64,000 nucleotides of DNA, taken from Schistosoma haematobium (Eukaryota; Platyhelminthes; Trematoda; Strigeidida; Schistosomatidae). How positions within the stretch are numbered: the stretch's first letter is position 1; each line of letters starts with the position of its first letter. The notes under the pieces were generated by a model that was given only the letters and a program-made list of their open reading frames with translations, was not told the origin of the DNA and did no database searches. The DNA is taken from assembly GCF_000699445.3 (NCBI RefSeq), contig NC_067201.1:23575033-23639032 (forward strand), in the 5' to 3' direction. Position numbers and translations under genes: made by a program. This document shows, one piece after another, positions 1 to 9,727 of this stretch.

Positions 1-760
1 TTTATTCTGAGCCATATCTGATAACGTCTCTAGCCACTGTGTTGCACCAACTCTCGGATCCCAGCCAGAGAGTCGTGAAGGACCAACACAAGCCAGTCCT
101 TTGCAGCTTCCTTTCATGCCACGACACCATGTCATGCACTGACCACCTCTCCGCTTCTTCCAACCAGTCCCAGAGTCGGCAAATAATGCACGACGTGGAA
201 TTCTCTGGGACGACATTCGGAGAACATGTTCAAGCCACCGAAGTCGGTGTTTCAAGATGGTGACACCAACTGAATTATCATCTCTGTGCTCGAAAACACG
301 ATGCCGAACCTCTGGTGTTGCCACTGGATGTCAGCAATCCTTCAGAGACAGCGATGATCGAACACAGAGAGTCGTCTAACGTCCTCAACTCGGAGAGACC
401 AGGTTTCACAAGCATAGAGCAAAACTGCTCTCACCAACGCGTTGTAGATCCGACCTTTTACGGCCAGACTAACATCACGAAGACGCCAAAGATGGCCCAC
501 ATTGGCATAAGCCGCTCTGGCTTTCACTATACGTGCATCGGTCTCATCACTCACGCCACCACCAGCGCTTATGCAGAGACACGAACTTCTCGACTACTTC
601 TATCTGCTCACCATCCAGAGTGAGTACAGGATTAGAATCCTGCCAGTCTTGTAGAAGTACTTTGCACTTCGAAGGTGCAAAGCACATACCATATCTACGG
701 ACACTGATTGCCAACTGATTAAGCGCGAATCGCATGCCTTGGGCATTATCGCACAGTTAG
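1..760 (-). mobile_element. RTE-like LINE (R1b type), C-terminal part, frameshifted, cut by window edge
   Basis: Read on the minus strand, successive frames give the end of a non-LTR reverse transcriptase: a segment with CFAPSKCKVLLQDWQ and LDGEQIEVVEKFV (about 735-550), then KARAAYANVGHLWRLRDVSL and LLYACETWSLRVEDVRR (about 554-342), then a zone readable as LRWLEHVLRMSSQRIPRRAL and GTGWKKRRGGQCMTWC (340-1). These are typical of the post-RT region of RTE-clade LINEs in flukes. The frame changes at least twice, so it is dead. The 5' part, including the catalytic YADD box, is missing beyond about 760; the 3' end lies left of the window. Family call is by recognition of protein motifs, not by a search. 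Confidence 0.85.
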
Positions 761-1261
761 ACATATTGTCTAATAGGAATAACTGGGTTGTGTAATAAGA
801 GAGAATTATATCACAACACCACTAATTTAAAAATGAAGTAAACTCGGCTTTGTAAAACTCGGACACATTAACACAAAACATTCAAAACAGAAATACGTAC
901 ATCTACTCTAACTTGTTGATCCATCTCATAATCAACAGAACGAAAAAGAAATAAGGAAACCTTTTTTTATTGAGGATGAGGTTTCAGAGCCGCAAATCAG
1001 CTATTTAAAAATGTCATCTTTGGCTGATTCTCATGGGATTTTTTAAACAAACATTGGATCTTAGAACATTCTTCAGTGAATCAACTCAACAAACTATGTG
1101 TAACATATTAAAATATAAAATGCTGCATTTATTGAAGTTTTGTCACAACATGCGAAGATGGTATACATAATTAAACGAACCTTTAACAACAATTAAAAGA
1201 CATAAAGAACTTTTTCATACACTCATGAAATTTCCAATAAACAAGCGAACTGGGCTATTAA
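761..1261. other. Unassigned A+T-rich stretch
   Basis: No open frame, repeat or RNA signal recognised. Short A and T runs only. Confidence 0.5.
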
Positions 1262-1610
1262 ATCAGTCAGTCAGCTACAATGTAGGACCAAGCACATATA
1301 TGCATCCGACCAAGTTGCCATACCTCACTAATACAACAAGATGAACGCCAAATTCATAGTAGTTACTGCAACAGTAGTAAAACATTGCATATAACGATAT
1401 AATACAGGAAGAAAGAATTAGTTCGTAGAAAGAAAGATATGGAGCTATTTTAATCTCGCAGTTTAAAGGAAGACAGAGAGTGTATACACCTACTACATTG
1501 TGGTGGATTCTGAGCCATGTCACCCACAGTCTCCAACCATTAGTTACGATAGTCACGCAGACCCCAACCAAGTAGTCTGCATCTACCAACATGTCTCAGA
1601 CTAAAAGTTA
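1262..1610 (-). mobile_element. R1b LINE, 3' end fragment with (GTCA)n tail
   Basis: The plus strand opens with CAGTCAGTCAG and then runs through the same 3' tail found at 29590-29938, 33816-34200, 44060-44400 and 61150-61527. On the minus strand it contains the shared landmarks GATGCAGACTACTTGGTTGG and CATATATGTGC, ending at the tetranucleotide tail. A 105-codon minus-strand open frame here is a by-product of the 3' end, not a gene. It is a 5'-truncated LINE insertion. Confidence 0.8.
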
Positions 1611-2089
1611 GTGATCTTTGTGACAGATAAAGAGCCTGAGAGATGTTTGAATAATGGAAATGAAGTGTATGTTAAAATTAAGTGAAGAGAATTCATTGAT
1701 ATTCCCTACTTTAGGTTTTTTTATGACCTCAGTTCGCGTATTTACCGGAAAAACAGTATAAACACCACGCTATAGTCAAATCAAATGTACAATTCAAGAT
1801 TTAACGTACACTTTTCCAAAATAAAACCAAACATAAACAAATTAAACTGTAACTAAACTGAAAATCGATTGTTCATAATGATCACGGAACCATTTCACAC
1901 TAACCTTTTAGTCTATTCGAAAAGACTATTTTTCTTGATAAATTACAAACTATAGATAATTCCTGTGATAATAAAAAGGATATAACTTTGACAAAGATGA
2001 TCATAAAACACAAAACAAAGTTGAAACAGATCTCAAACACATAAGACTTATCCTAGAACAAAAAGAAATTCATGGATTGTTAAAGGATG
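1611..2089. other. Unassigned stretch
   Basis: A+T-rich sequence without recognised repeats or coding potential. Confidence 0.45.
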
Positions 2090-2275
2090 TACAATGTCCA
2101 CTGCCTTGTAGATCAGACCTTTAGGTCGAAGGCTCCGAGTGTGACCCCCTAAGAAAACCACCTGCCCAAGCAGTATCACAGCCCTCGCACAAATCAAATG
2201 AGATTTGTGTGGCGCATATGTATTTGGTGCGTCCTTGTACCAATATCTGTGTTCAAATAATAAAATATTAATAGT
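2090..2275 (+). repeat. RA repeat, 3' third
   Basis: Begins within the unit at CCACTGCCTTGTAGATCAGA and ends at GTGTTCAAATAATAAAAT. It matches the last ~180 bases of the near-complete RA copies at 4758-5275, 18131-18660, 30396-30900 and 42447-42970. Truncated on its 5' side, as expected for a retroposed repeat whose A-rich end is 3'. Confidence 0.8.
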
Positions 2276-3060
2276 AATATGAGGAAAGGAATCAATATTG
2301 ATTTGGGTGAAATTTCGTTACATGAAATTATTCAATGTGAACATTATCCATAATTTATGTTAAGTGGCAATTACTCAGTTTATAAATTCTAATTATTGTA
2401 ACTGATGTATAATTGATTCACTTAAATTCTATCAAAGTCATCATTATCAAAGTTAACACTAATAAACTGAACTTCTCAGTTTAATTAGCGCAGTACGCGA
2501 CAAGAAGATAAAAGTAGTTGTATACACTTTATTGAAGTCAAAGTTGCAAAATATTTACATAGTGCACAGGTGTATCAAGGATACAATGAAACTAGTATAT
2601 TCGGATTTATTTATTCGTTAGACTATGAGGCGTACCAGCATTGTATGAGAATACTATGGATGATATTGAATTTTACAAACCAATACTATTTTGACAGTTC
2701 AAAAACAACAATCTGCATCCAAAAAATTTTGTGAGTCAACCTAAGAACAAGGTAGAGGATGTGGATAATTTGACACTAAATTAAAGCTATAGTGTCATTT
2801 ATCCCACCAAGTACATATATACACATATACTCTAAACCATGACTCTACTATTTATTATTTGAGGGTTGAAGCTGGAAATATGATGACGGTTACCACCAAC
2901 CGGACGCCCATATTGTGCAAGAATACTTTGTTTGGAGTAGCTGAAGAAGGAATTGAGTTATTTGTTATCTTAATAGCCTGAGAATGGGACCGTAGAGCTC
3001 AAATAGCAACTCCTTGAGATCAAACAGACGCGTAAGTTTATTACGATGAGTTAGCCCCAC
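2276..3060. other. Unassigned stretch
   Basis: A+T-rich, no recognised repeat or coding exon. A few TATATACACATATA-like tracts near 2815-2830. Confidence 0.4.
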
Positions 3061-3061
3061 A

Positions 3062-3400
3062 CTTTAAGACCTTACCATGGGCAACGGAAATATGTGACAA
3101 AGTGAAACGATCTGCTTCGAGGATTAATCTATTGTGGCCGTTCCGTTTTGATGTAGAAAAGCAAATTAGCTGTGGATGACCCTGGTTGCTTAAGGGAGAT
3201 ACCTTATAGCCAACAGTGAGACTTCGAGCTCAGACTTTTAGTTTGCCGATTTCATTCTTACCACTATCCAAGCGACCTGGATTCCGAGCATGGCAGGATC
3301 TAAATGAAAAAGTGTTCTGGTCAATATAGCTTGACTGGTTCATCACAATATTCGAACTCGACGACCAAGTTACAATACTATCTACAGTCGGATAACTGAC
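3062..3400 (-). repeat. RF repeat, diverged copy
   Basis: Shares the order of landmarks with the RF copy at 22300-22925: GGCAACGGAAAT near the start, a stretch ending GAGCATGGCAGGATC, then a tract ending GGTTCATCACAATATTCG. Much more diverged than the other copies. Open frames inside it do not resemble known proteins. Confidence 0.6.
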
Positions 3401-3921
3401 GGCAATAACATTCATTACGAACTATACTGGAAATAAATAACATTGAATACTTGGTTAGTTGTAGTTTTATGACATTTAAGTCCTGCAAAGAGCATAATAC
3501 TATTAAGTTACTGGAAATGCGAGAGCAGATTTCATAGGATTACCTTAAATACATTTCTAAGACTTAATTACGAAGTAAATCAGTTTGAGTTGTATTAATC
3601 TAACAGTAAAACTAATTACTACCATAACATGATGTTAATACGTTGCGAAGCACATAGCTAACTATAAGGAACTGATAATGTCCAATAAGAAATAATATGT
3701 GCACAAGAAACGATGGCATAATATGGCTAATGTGTTCATCTATCAACCACTATAGTTATGAACCCTATTTCGTTTAATTCGGTTTGGATAGCTGAGTATT
3801 ACCACCAACCTTCAAACAAAATAAATTTGGTTCACAGTCAAGTACACATAAACCTGCATTTGGTGAGATGGGTTACATTATTTTTCACTGACATGCACAA
3901 AAAAAGATGTAGGGTACTCAC
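3401..3921. other. Unassigned stretch next to a candidate exon
   Basis: No repeat recognised. If the exon at 3922-4188 is real, this is intron or a further exon of the same minus-strand gene; I see no second exon I can support. Confidence 0.4.
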
Positions 3922-4188
3922 CTGACACTTGACTGTTTGATTTTCTCCGACAACAGTAGCATCTGAAGTGTTACATATAATCTTACATAACTTTTCGGAG
4001 GAAGTATATACTTTGTCGATCTTGCCAATTAATGAGCAATTTGAAGTTTGACTACCGATATATTTAAATTGAATTGATTGTAAGTCAGCTTTAGGACGTT
4101 TTATAAGATTTTGTGCTTCACAGATTTGACTAGGACAATCAGTATTTGGACGTTTAATCCGTAAAAATATAGACATAGTATATAAAAT
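3922..4188 (-). CDS. Candidate internal exon of a cysteine-rich secreted or membrane protein
   Basis: On the minus strand the sequence reads acceptor CTATTTTGCAG, then 267 bases of open frame, then donor GTGAGT (plus coordinates 3916-3921). The exon is phase 0 at both ends and encodes 89 residues with six cysteines: DCPSQICEAQNL early, NCSLIG in the middle, and SEKLCKIICNTSD then VKCQ at the end, with two NxS/T sites. No repeat family here overlaps it. The ICE..L and LCxxxC spacing is loosely reminiscent of the membrane-proximal cysteine-rich part of ADAM10/17-type metalloproteases, but that is a weak guess. I do not recognise the gene. Splice sites and uninterrupted phase are seen; function is not. 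Confidence 0.5.
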
Positions 4189-4194
4189 CTGCAA

Positions 4195-4757
4195 AATAGT
4201 TTTTGAAAATTAAAATTATGAGGTGAATTAATTTGGACAAGACATTTTCAAAAGAATTTTTCAGAGTTGGTTTATTTATTGATCTTCATTAGGGATATTG
4301 AGGACAACGAACAATTAAACATGAGACTAAAGGTTTCTACAATTCGACCTATTTGTACTTAGTCGAATCTTGGTGAAACGATAATCCAAGCTTTTGTACG
4401 TGATTTTTCATCCTCTTTTATAAAATATGTACTGAATTGGCTATGACCACGTTGGACGAGACCGTTTTAGAAAAGATAATGAGAGTGAAAGAAATGCGAT
4501 CAAACCTGTGCATTCACTCAGATGAATGATTCTTTAGATTATTTCGTGGAGTATAATAGTAGGGTTAAAGTGGGGGGTGAGGTGACATGAGCTACTCAGT
4601 ATGATACAAACCATGGTTAGGTGGCTTTTTATTCGTTTATAAGCTAGGGAGAATAGATTCAGATGATAGGTTTACCTTGACAGAGTTTTCTGATTGATCC
4701 TATCTCATTATGTTGAACGCTTCCGCATTTGTTGCGAAAAATTTACATACATTTTAA
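4195..4757. other. Unassigned stretch
   Basis: Would contain upstream intron of the minus-strand candidate gene. No recognised feature. Confidence 0.4.
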
Positions 4758-5275
4758 GTGTGTAACTGGGCCCCCACATACCCTGATACGGCCAACGGTG
4801 GGAAGAGTCAGATCTCCCTCTCGAAATGCTCTCACACGGCCATGTGCATTCAACCACTGACAAGGAAGTCCTACTCAATGCATTCCCGCGCCACAGGTGC
4901 TGTTTACGAAAACCGAATATCCGGCAATTTAACCGGGTTGGTGCATATGGGGGGTCCACCTAGGGGAGTTGGAAAACCCTCATTCCAAACCAAAGGTGTA
5001 TATGGGATCCAGTATCCTGAGGGAACAAATGGAGTATGAACCTACTGTTGGTCACCAGTTACCATGGGACTGCATCTGTTTACGTTGCTCCACTTCCTTG
5101 TGGGTGAGACCTTTCAGTCAAAGGCTCGGAGTGTGGTCCCCTAAGAAAACTGCTTGCTTTGCTTTAGGCACCCGGACAGTATCATAGCCCACACATAAAT
5201 CAAGTAACTTGTGTGGCGCATATGTATTTGGTGCCCTTTTGTACCACTATTTATATGATCAAATAGAAATAAAAA
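4758..5275 (+). repeat. RA repeat, near-complete copy
   Basis: Unit of about 520 bp running from a CCCTGGTACGGCC-like start (here CCCTGATACGGCC) through AACCGGGTTGGTGCATATGG, CATTCCAAACCAA and TACCATGGGACTGCATCTGT to TATATGATCAAATAGAAATA. At least four near-complete and three partial copies lie in this window, nearly all plus-oriented. It carries no long frame and ends in an AAATAAATAAA-type tract, so I read it as a non-autonomous retroposon. Frames of 70-90 codons on either strand recur in several copies but are broken differently, so I do not call them genes. Confidence 0.75.
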
Positions 5276-5547
5276 AAGTACAACAAAATTGAGGATTTCA
5301 AGATGTGAGTAGATGCATACTCAGCAGCTCATGTCAACCTAATCCTTACCTTAAGCCCACTATTGCACTTACTGATACAAACCCTGAAGAAAAACTTATC
5401 AACGAAGTTTCACAATTGTGAGAGAAGACTTGTAATTACCAATCTTACTGCTGTAATTCCTCGCGATGCATCCTGACTCCTCAATGTTAAATTATTTTAC
5501 TTAATTTTATCTCAACATTAACGTCTACTGATCTTTATAAACAAACT
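5276..5547. other. Unassigned stretch
   Basis: No recognised feature. Confidence 0.4.
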
Positions 5548-6112
5548 AATTTCATCTATTTGGCTAAATAGATTTCTAGCATTATAACTGATGTCAGTTT
5601 GTGATGAAAACTCTATATATAATTCCTTACTAAGGCAAATTATGATAATTATCGCAAACTGAATAATAAAAGCACCAGTAACACTGGCTGCAGCCAGGTA
5701 CTACAATATATACGGAAGTTTGGAGAGCGTACAGACTCCTACATAGGCTTGATTATGTGCATCGTGTCGTTATCCACAAGTAGCATTTAGTGCACTCAAC
5801 AACCGGAGTGCATATAAACAATATTGAAGCTATGTGGTTGAGGTTGAAAGAGTTTTTGAGACTTTATCATGGTTCCAGATATCGACTATTCTGTAGCCGT
5901 ATGGATGATTTCCTCTACTTCATGCATTACGATTTTAGAACCTCTGAACCTCTTTCTAACCTTGACAAGTTTTTGAACCACGTATAAGTGTATCCACTAT
6001 ATTTCCTTGGTTTCGTATGACATTTTTACTCTATACTTACTGTTCGCTGATTGGCTAACATTCTCAGGGCCACTTAAAATTCGTTTAAAGGTCGTCTATA
6101 AATTAGAGTCTA
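5548..6112 (+). mobile_element. Decayed Merlin-type DNA transposon between MM-type ends
   Basis: The left part (5548-5630: CATCTATTTGGCTAAATAG, then ATTATAACTGATGTCAGTTT) matches the interior left side of the MM MITEs at 16317, 22017 and 32085. The right part (6058-6112: ACATTCTCAGGGCCACTT then GTCTATAAATTAGAGTCT) matches their right terminus. Between them lies a Merlin transposase remnant instead of the short MITE centre. The simplest reading is that MM MITEs are internally deleted relatives of this element. The extreme left terminus is not recognisable. Confidence 0.6.
5688..5987 (+). pseudogene. Merlin (IS1595/ISXO2-like DDE) transposase, C-terminal remnant
   Basis: In one frame the sequence reads PGTTIYTEVWRAY, then LDYVHRVVIHK, an in-frame TAG at 5781-5783, then TTGVHINNIEAMWLRLKEFL, LYHGSRYRLF and MDDFLYFMHYDF, ending at a stop at 5985-5987. 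The TGVHxNxIEAMW block with its glutamate is the hallmark of the last catalytic position of the IS1595-like DDE family, to which metazoan Merlin transposases belong. The preceding block normally carries TD.W; here it is TEVW, so the second catalytic aspartate appears replaced. With the stop and the missing N-terminal half it is inactive. Merlin elements have been described from schistosomes. Confidence 0.85.
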
Positions 6113-6344
6113 GCATTCCCTTCCTTTATTGTTAGTTTTCATCCCAATCTTTCCGTTCTGGGGAACTTGGGTTTTCCCCAAAGTCGTAAGAAATATGATA
6201 GTTTTCCCCGAAGTTTGGGGAAATTTCGGGGAAACGGCACAAAACCCTTAAAAAATTTCGATAACGATATCCCCAAAATAAGGAGATTGGGGTTGTACTC
6301 TCACTTCTCATTCCATTATAATAATTACCCATACAGTCAGTTAA
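6113..6344. other. Segment with clustered GGGG and CCCC runs
   Basis: Around 6155-6285 short runs of four G or four C alternate (CTGGGGAACTTGGG, TTTTCCCCAAAG, TTTTCCCCGAAG, TTTGGGGAAATTTCGGGG). The runs can pair with one another in several ways. No coding or repeat assignment. Confidence 0.5.
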
Positions 6345-6510
6345 ATAAATCGCTCATAATTCACTACCATAACCATCAACTGCGACTCATAACTCTAATT
6401 TATCACACTGCTTTATAACCCTCATTTAGTCCTAGTTAGTAGATGTACACTCTTAATATCACTTAAGCGTTGCTCAAAGTTCGACCAAAAATTATAGTTT
6501 AACACACGAG
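6345..6510 (+). repeat. MM MITE, right half
   Basis: Matches the right half of the MM repeats: TAACCATCAACTG, TTTATAACCCTCATTTAGTC, then ACTTAAGCGTTGCTCAAAG and ATTATAGTTTAAC at the decayed end. The left half is absent. Confidence 0.7.
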
Positions 6511-6939
6511 GCTACTCAGATACTTATTCGTGACCCGTAAATGTCACTTCTTCTTATTTTGAATTTGTAGAGGTCCGCGTTAGCCTGAAGGTACTCCACG
6601 TACTAGAGCATTATGCGGAGTAGAATGAGGGTTGTGAAAGAACAATAGGAAAGGTACGTCACTGACAGGGCAAGCGCACAAAATGCACATAGGGCCATTA
6701 ACGAAATCAATTAACAACAGTCATCAGTCATACAAGCATTATATCAAGGAAAATATTTGAAACAAAACTACAGGCAATTAGTTACCCATGAACAAAACTG
6801 AATTGCACATATTCCCGCCAACCTTTCACCAATCTTGTCCTTCAATTTTAACATTTTAAAACGACAAGAATAATAGTATCTTGCGATTTTTCAACACCTT
6901 TGTTACAACTTTATGTAAGCCGATAAAGTTATTTGCACT
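6511..6939. other. Unassigned stretch
   Basis: No recognised feature. Confidence 0.4.
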
Positions 6940-7066
6940 CAGTTCTTGTTGTTTCAGTACGATTCCAGATATTTGGCACTCTTTGATTGGTGGTGTTCTA
7001 GGCACTCAAATGTATCAATTCTAGTCAGTGTGGCAATATATTTGTATATCCTGTAGTTTGAAGGGT
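6940..7066 (+). repeat. Left copy of a ~130-bp inverted pair
   Basis: The block from CAGTTCTTGTTGTTTCAGTA through GTTCTAGGCACTCAAATGTA to CCTGTAGTTTGAAGGG recurs as its reverse complement at 8771-8902, with scattered substitutions. What it belongs to is not known. Confidence 0.75.
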
Positions 7067-7289
7067 GTTTTCTTATATCATTGGTTATCAGAGTACCAGG
7101 CAGGAGGCCGCTTGATCGCCATGTGGAAATAATAAAGCGATGATACGAGTACTAAGACAAAATGATTATTTTGAGATTTATCAAATAATTTGCTTAACTG
7201 GTAATACGAAGGAAGGCGGAATCGAGAGAATGAGGGAAGATACGGTTATTTTATTCACAGAAATAGGAAGAAGTTACCGATATGCATTG

Positions 7290-7515
7290 ATGACAACTGT
7301 GGTAAAGATGTAACAGGTATTTGGATTTTGACAACGCCTTCACTAATAACACATTTATAATCCGAGTGTACTAACCCAGTCAAATCAGAAGTCAGAAACG
7401 AAGTGGTTCGAAGACATATTCGGAGGACCATCGATGTATCGGCAGGCGTTCAGTCTAAGCTGACCAACAGTTGCGAAGGATGCGTAGCACGTCGTACCCA
7501 GTCGCGGTTTGATAC
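7290..7515 (-). repeat. Extra fragments of the GP long terminal repeat
   Basis: Two short partial matches to the GP LTR lie upstream of the main copy: GGTATTTGGATTTTGACAAC followed by a GTGTACTAACCCAGTCAAATC tract, and GTGGTTCGAAGACATATTCG. Probably local duplication or an older insertion. Confidence 0.45.
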
Positions 7516-7843
7516 TGAAGATGCCATAGGTATTCGGAGTTTGACAACGCTTTTACCAGTAACACCTTCTAATATGAATAGTACCCACCAAGTGAGATCA
7601 AAAGACAAAAGCAAGGAGGTTCGAAGATATATTTGATAGACTATCAATAAATCGAGGAACGTCTGATATAATCTGGCTAGCGATTGCAGGGGTTGTTGAG
7701 CACGGCGTCTTCACTCGTGATCTGGTGCAGATGCATGACCGAGCGCCTTCAGCTAGGTGAGTCCATTGTAACTAATGTGGTCGGCATCCAATAGCTAAGA
7801 CTTACAGAGCTATTTACTTTCGGGATTGTTTTACAGCTACAGT
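7516..7843 (-). repeat. GP 3' LTR, part 1
   Basis: Aligns base by base, with substitutions, to 11197-11520: GACAACGCTTTTACCAGTAA, TCTGGCTAGCGATTGCAG, GATGCATGACCGAGCGCC and GCATCCAATAG are shared. It stops at GCTACA, where the corresponding part of the right LTR continues directly into the sequence found here only at 9369. Confidence 0.7.
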
Positions 7844-7960
7844 ACAGATGCCTGACCGTTCACTTTCGGCTAGGTATGTCCAGTAAAAGTATTGAGGTCA
7901 ACATCATTGTCGAAAACTTCAGGACTATTTATTTTGAGGATTTGTGAGACATGCATCAGA
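7844..7960 (-). repeat. Second, diverged GP-LTR fragment in tandem
   Basis: Repeats the landmarks of the preceding LTR segment (GATGCCTGACCGTTCAC, GGCTAGGTATGTCCA, then GACTATTTATTTTGAGGAT) immediately next to it. It forms the left edge of the interruption between the two halves of the left LTR. Confidence 0.55.
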
Positions 7961-7984
7961 CATAGCTGGCTTGTAAGGGGAACG

Positions 7985-8745
7985 GTAATCCATGAATGGG
8001 TAGGAGTTTGTCGAGTCTCCACTTAAATATATCCACTGATGAGGCTGTAGTCATTTTGGGTGAGTGAGCATTCCAAGTGAGGACAACTCTTGAGCCTACC
8101 TGGGTGTTCGCTCTTTGATGTACAATCTCCTCAGGGTAGCCTTGAGGAGCGTAGTAATTATGTTCTGGTAATGTGCTCGTGTTAGGGTGGATTAGCTTAC
8201 TTAAAATTTGTTTTCTGCCACCATCAAGTCACATCATGTTCACCTATGGCTCAACGCGAATAGTTCCAGGGGTCGAAGTCTGTTCGTGTAACAGTTACGT
8301 CCTAGGATTATCACACACTTGGTTTTCCGCCTCTGTACTTGGTCTGAGAGATTTATATCTCACTCGAGAAGAGGAAGCGCAACAATATTGTGAACTTCAA
8401 CGTGTGGCTGTCAGTAGGTATGAAACAGTGTTAGGAACAACTGTGGAGTGATTGTGCTAAGTTGTCTTCGCATAAAGTAGAGAGTCGCGTTCGCCTTGAC
8501 GGCACCCCCCATGTAATTTGAGTTGGTGACTAAACTCTCCGAAGCTGCAAACCTGAGATTACGCTCTGAAGAGACAATCTCGAGTGGATTTCCATAGACG
8601 GTACAAGTGTTTTATGTCAAATGAAGCAGAAAGTTTATGACATCACATTTCGACAGGTCAAGTTTTAACGCGTTATCTACAGCCTATTCCTCCATAATTG
8701 TAAGTCCCTTTAGAAAATACCCGTGCCCTCCATGAAAATCCGCTC
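7985..8745 (-). pseudogene. CR1-like (SR1-type) LINE, C-terminal end of the reverse transcriptase protein
   Basis: On the minus strand, frames give LKLDLSKCDVINF, YGNPLEIVSSERNLRF, AVKANATLYFMRRQL, TPQLFLTLFHTY, PHVEVH, DINLSDQVQRRKTKCV, RLRPLELFALSHR and, nearer the 3' end, GSRVVLTWNAHSP then ASSVDIFKWRLDKLLP. These are the usual blocks of the carboxy end of CR1/jockey-group LINEs (VQRRATK, RLxxLxLFSL, WNxLP..VVxAxSVxxFKxRLD). At least two in-frame stops and frame changes are present. It lies inside the interruption of the left GP LTR. Confidence 0.8.
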
Positions 8746-8770
8746 GAGATCGTCCCTTCAGAGCAAAAAT

Positions 8771-8902
8771 GCCCCTCAAACTACAAGATATATAAATATA
8801 CTGCCACACTGACTAGAATTAGTATATTTGAGTGTCTAGAACACCAACAATCGAAGAGTACCACATACTTGGAATCGTACTGAAACAACAAGAACCGAGT
8901 TC
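8771..8902 (-). repeat. Right copy of the ~130-bp inverted pair
   Basis: Reverse complement of 6940-7066: contains CCTCAAACTACAAGAT, CACACTGACTAGAATT, TCTAGAACACCAACAATCGA and TACTGAAACAACAAGAACCG. Confidence 0.75.
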
Positions 8903-9368
8903 AAAGAACTTTATTAGTTTATACAAGCTCATTACAAGGTTGTTGCAACCACTGAAATTAGCTTTATTCACAATGATGATTTTTTGAGGTCTATTTAAAC
9001 AAGTATGTAAATGTTCTTTATGTATCCATTTATGTATCTTTCTATTTTGCTCGACAAATCTTATTTGTACTTGGAAAGAATTAATTCTTTCGTAAATTAA
9101 AATAGCTACCTTGAAAGCCGAATGTAGTGCAACCTAGTTTTTAGGATCTTAATTAGTGTTTCTATGGAATAAAACTTAACACATGTAAATATTAGTATGC
9201 AATCTTGGTAAATCGATCGAGCCATATTTTTGTATATAGGTATTTTATAGTTTGACATCTGTTTACTATGGGCTGTACATCAACTGATCGAACTTTGAGT
9301 GTAATCATCACGCAATCTCAGTCAGATCAGAAAGTCAATTGATCATTCGACATATCTTACTGTAATAA
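8903..9368. other. Unassigned stretch inside the split LTR
   Basis: Part of the ~1.5-kb interruption (7844-9368) of the left GP LTR. No coding signal recognised apart from the CR1 piece to its left. Confidence 0.4.
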
Positions 9369-9524
9369 TTAGGAATATTTGAATTATAGTATGAACTAAG
9401 AATCCCAGAAATAACGTAATCGGATCAAAAGGTACTAGGTAAGCACTAACGAATGTACTGTATTTAGAATTCGAAATCAAGCATTTAACAAGTACAAAGG
9501 AATCATCCTTTCATTCAAACAGCA
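9369..9524 (-). repeat. GP 3' LTR, part 2
   Basis: Matches 11521-11664: ATATTTGAATTATAGTATGA, ACGAATGTACTGTATTTAG, TCGAAATCAAGCATTTAAC and AAGTACAAAGG are shared almost unchanged. In the right LTR this segment directly abuts the part homologous to 7516-7843. Confidence 0.75.
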
Positions 9525-9549
9525 TAATGACTCTACACTGTCTTTTGAA

Positions 9550-9727
9550 ATCGTTGGTAAGGATAAATCACAACTATAAATACTCGACTTAATGGAACCT
9601 GAATTACACGACTTACTATTAGTTGCAGCTACATCAACATCAGTATTAACAACTGACTGAATAGGTCCAATACCACCATATTTAAAGCACTTAGAATTAC
9701 GAAATTTACATGAATTAAAAGAGTGGA
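9550..9727 (-). pseudogene. gypsy gag, zinc-knuckle region remnant
   Basis: The minus strand reads FHSFNSCKFRNSKCFKYGG followed by IGPIQSV and later TISKDSVES, the schistosome gypsy gag nucleocapsid region. A working knuckle would have the pattern CxxCxxxxHxxxxC; here the second cysteine is Y, the histidine is P and the last cysteine is V. The protein cannot have been functional as a nucleic-acid-binding knuckle. Confidence 0.65.

Noticed and set aside
1275..1592. 105-codon minus-strand frame
   Set aside because: Lies in the R1b 3' end; matching frames at 44135 and 61231 are interrupted differently.
5091..5187. Spliced-leader or snRNA gene within RA
   Set aside because: Searched by eye for the schistosome spliced-leader sequence and Sm-site context; no match.
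8173..8451. 92-codon plus-strand frame
   Set aside because: It is the complement of the CR1-like reverse transcriptase end, which has clear family motifs on the minus strand.
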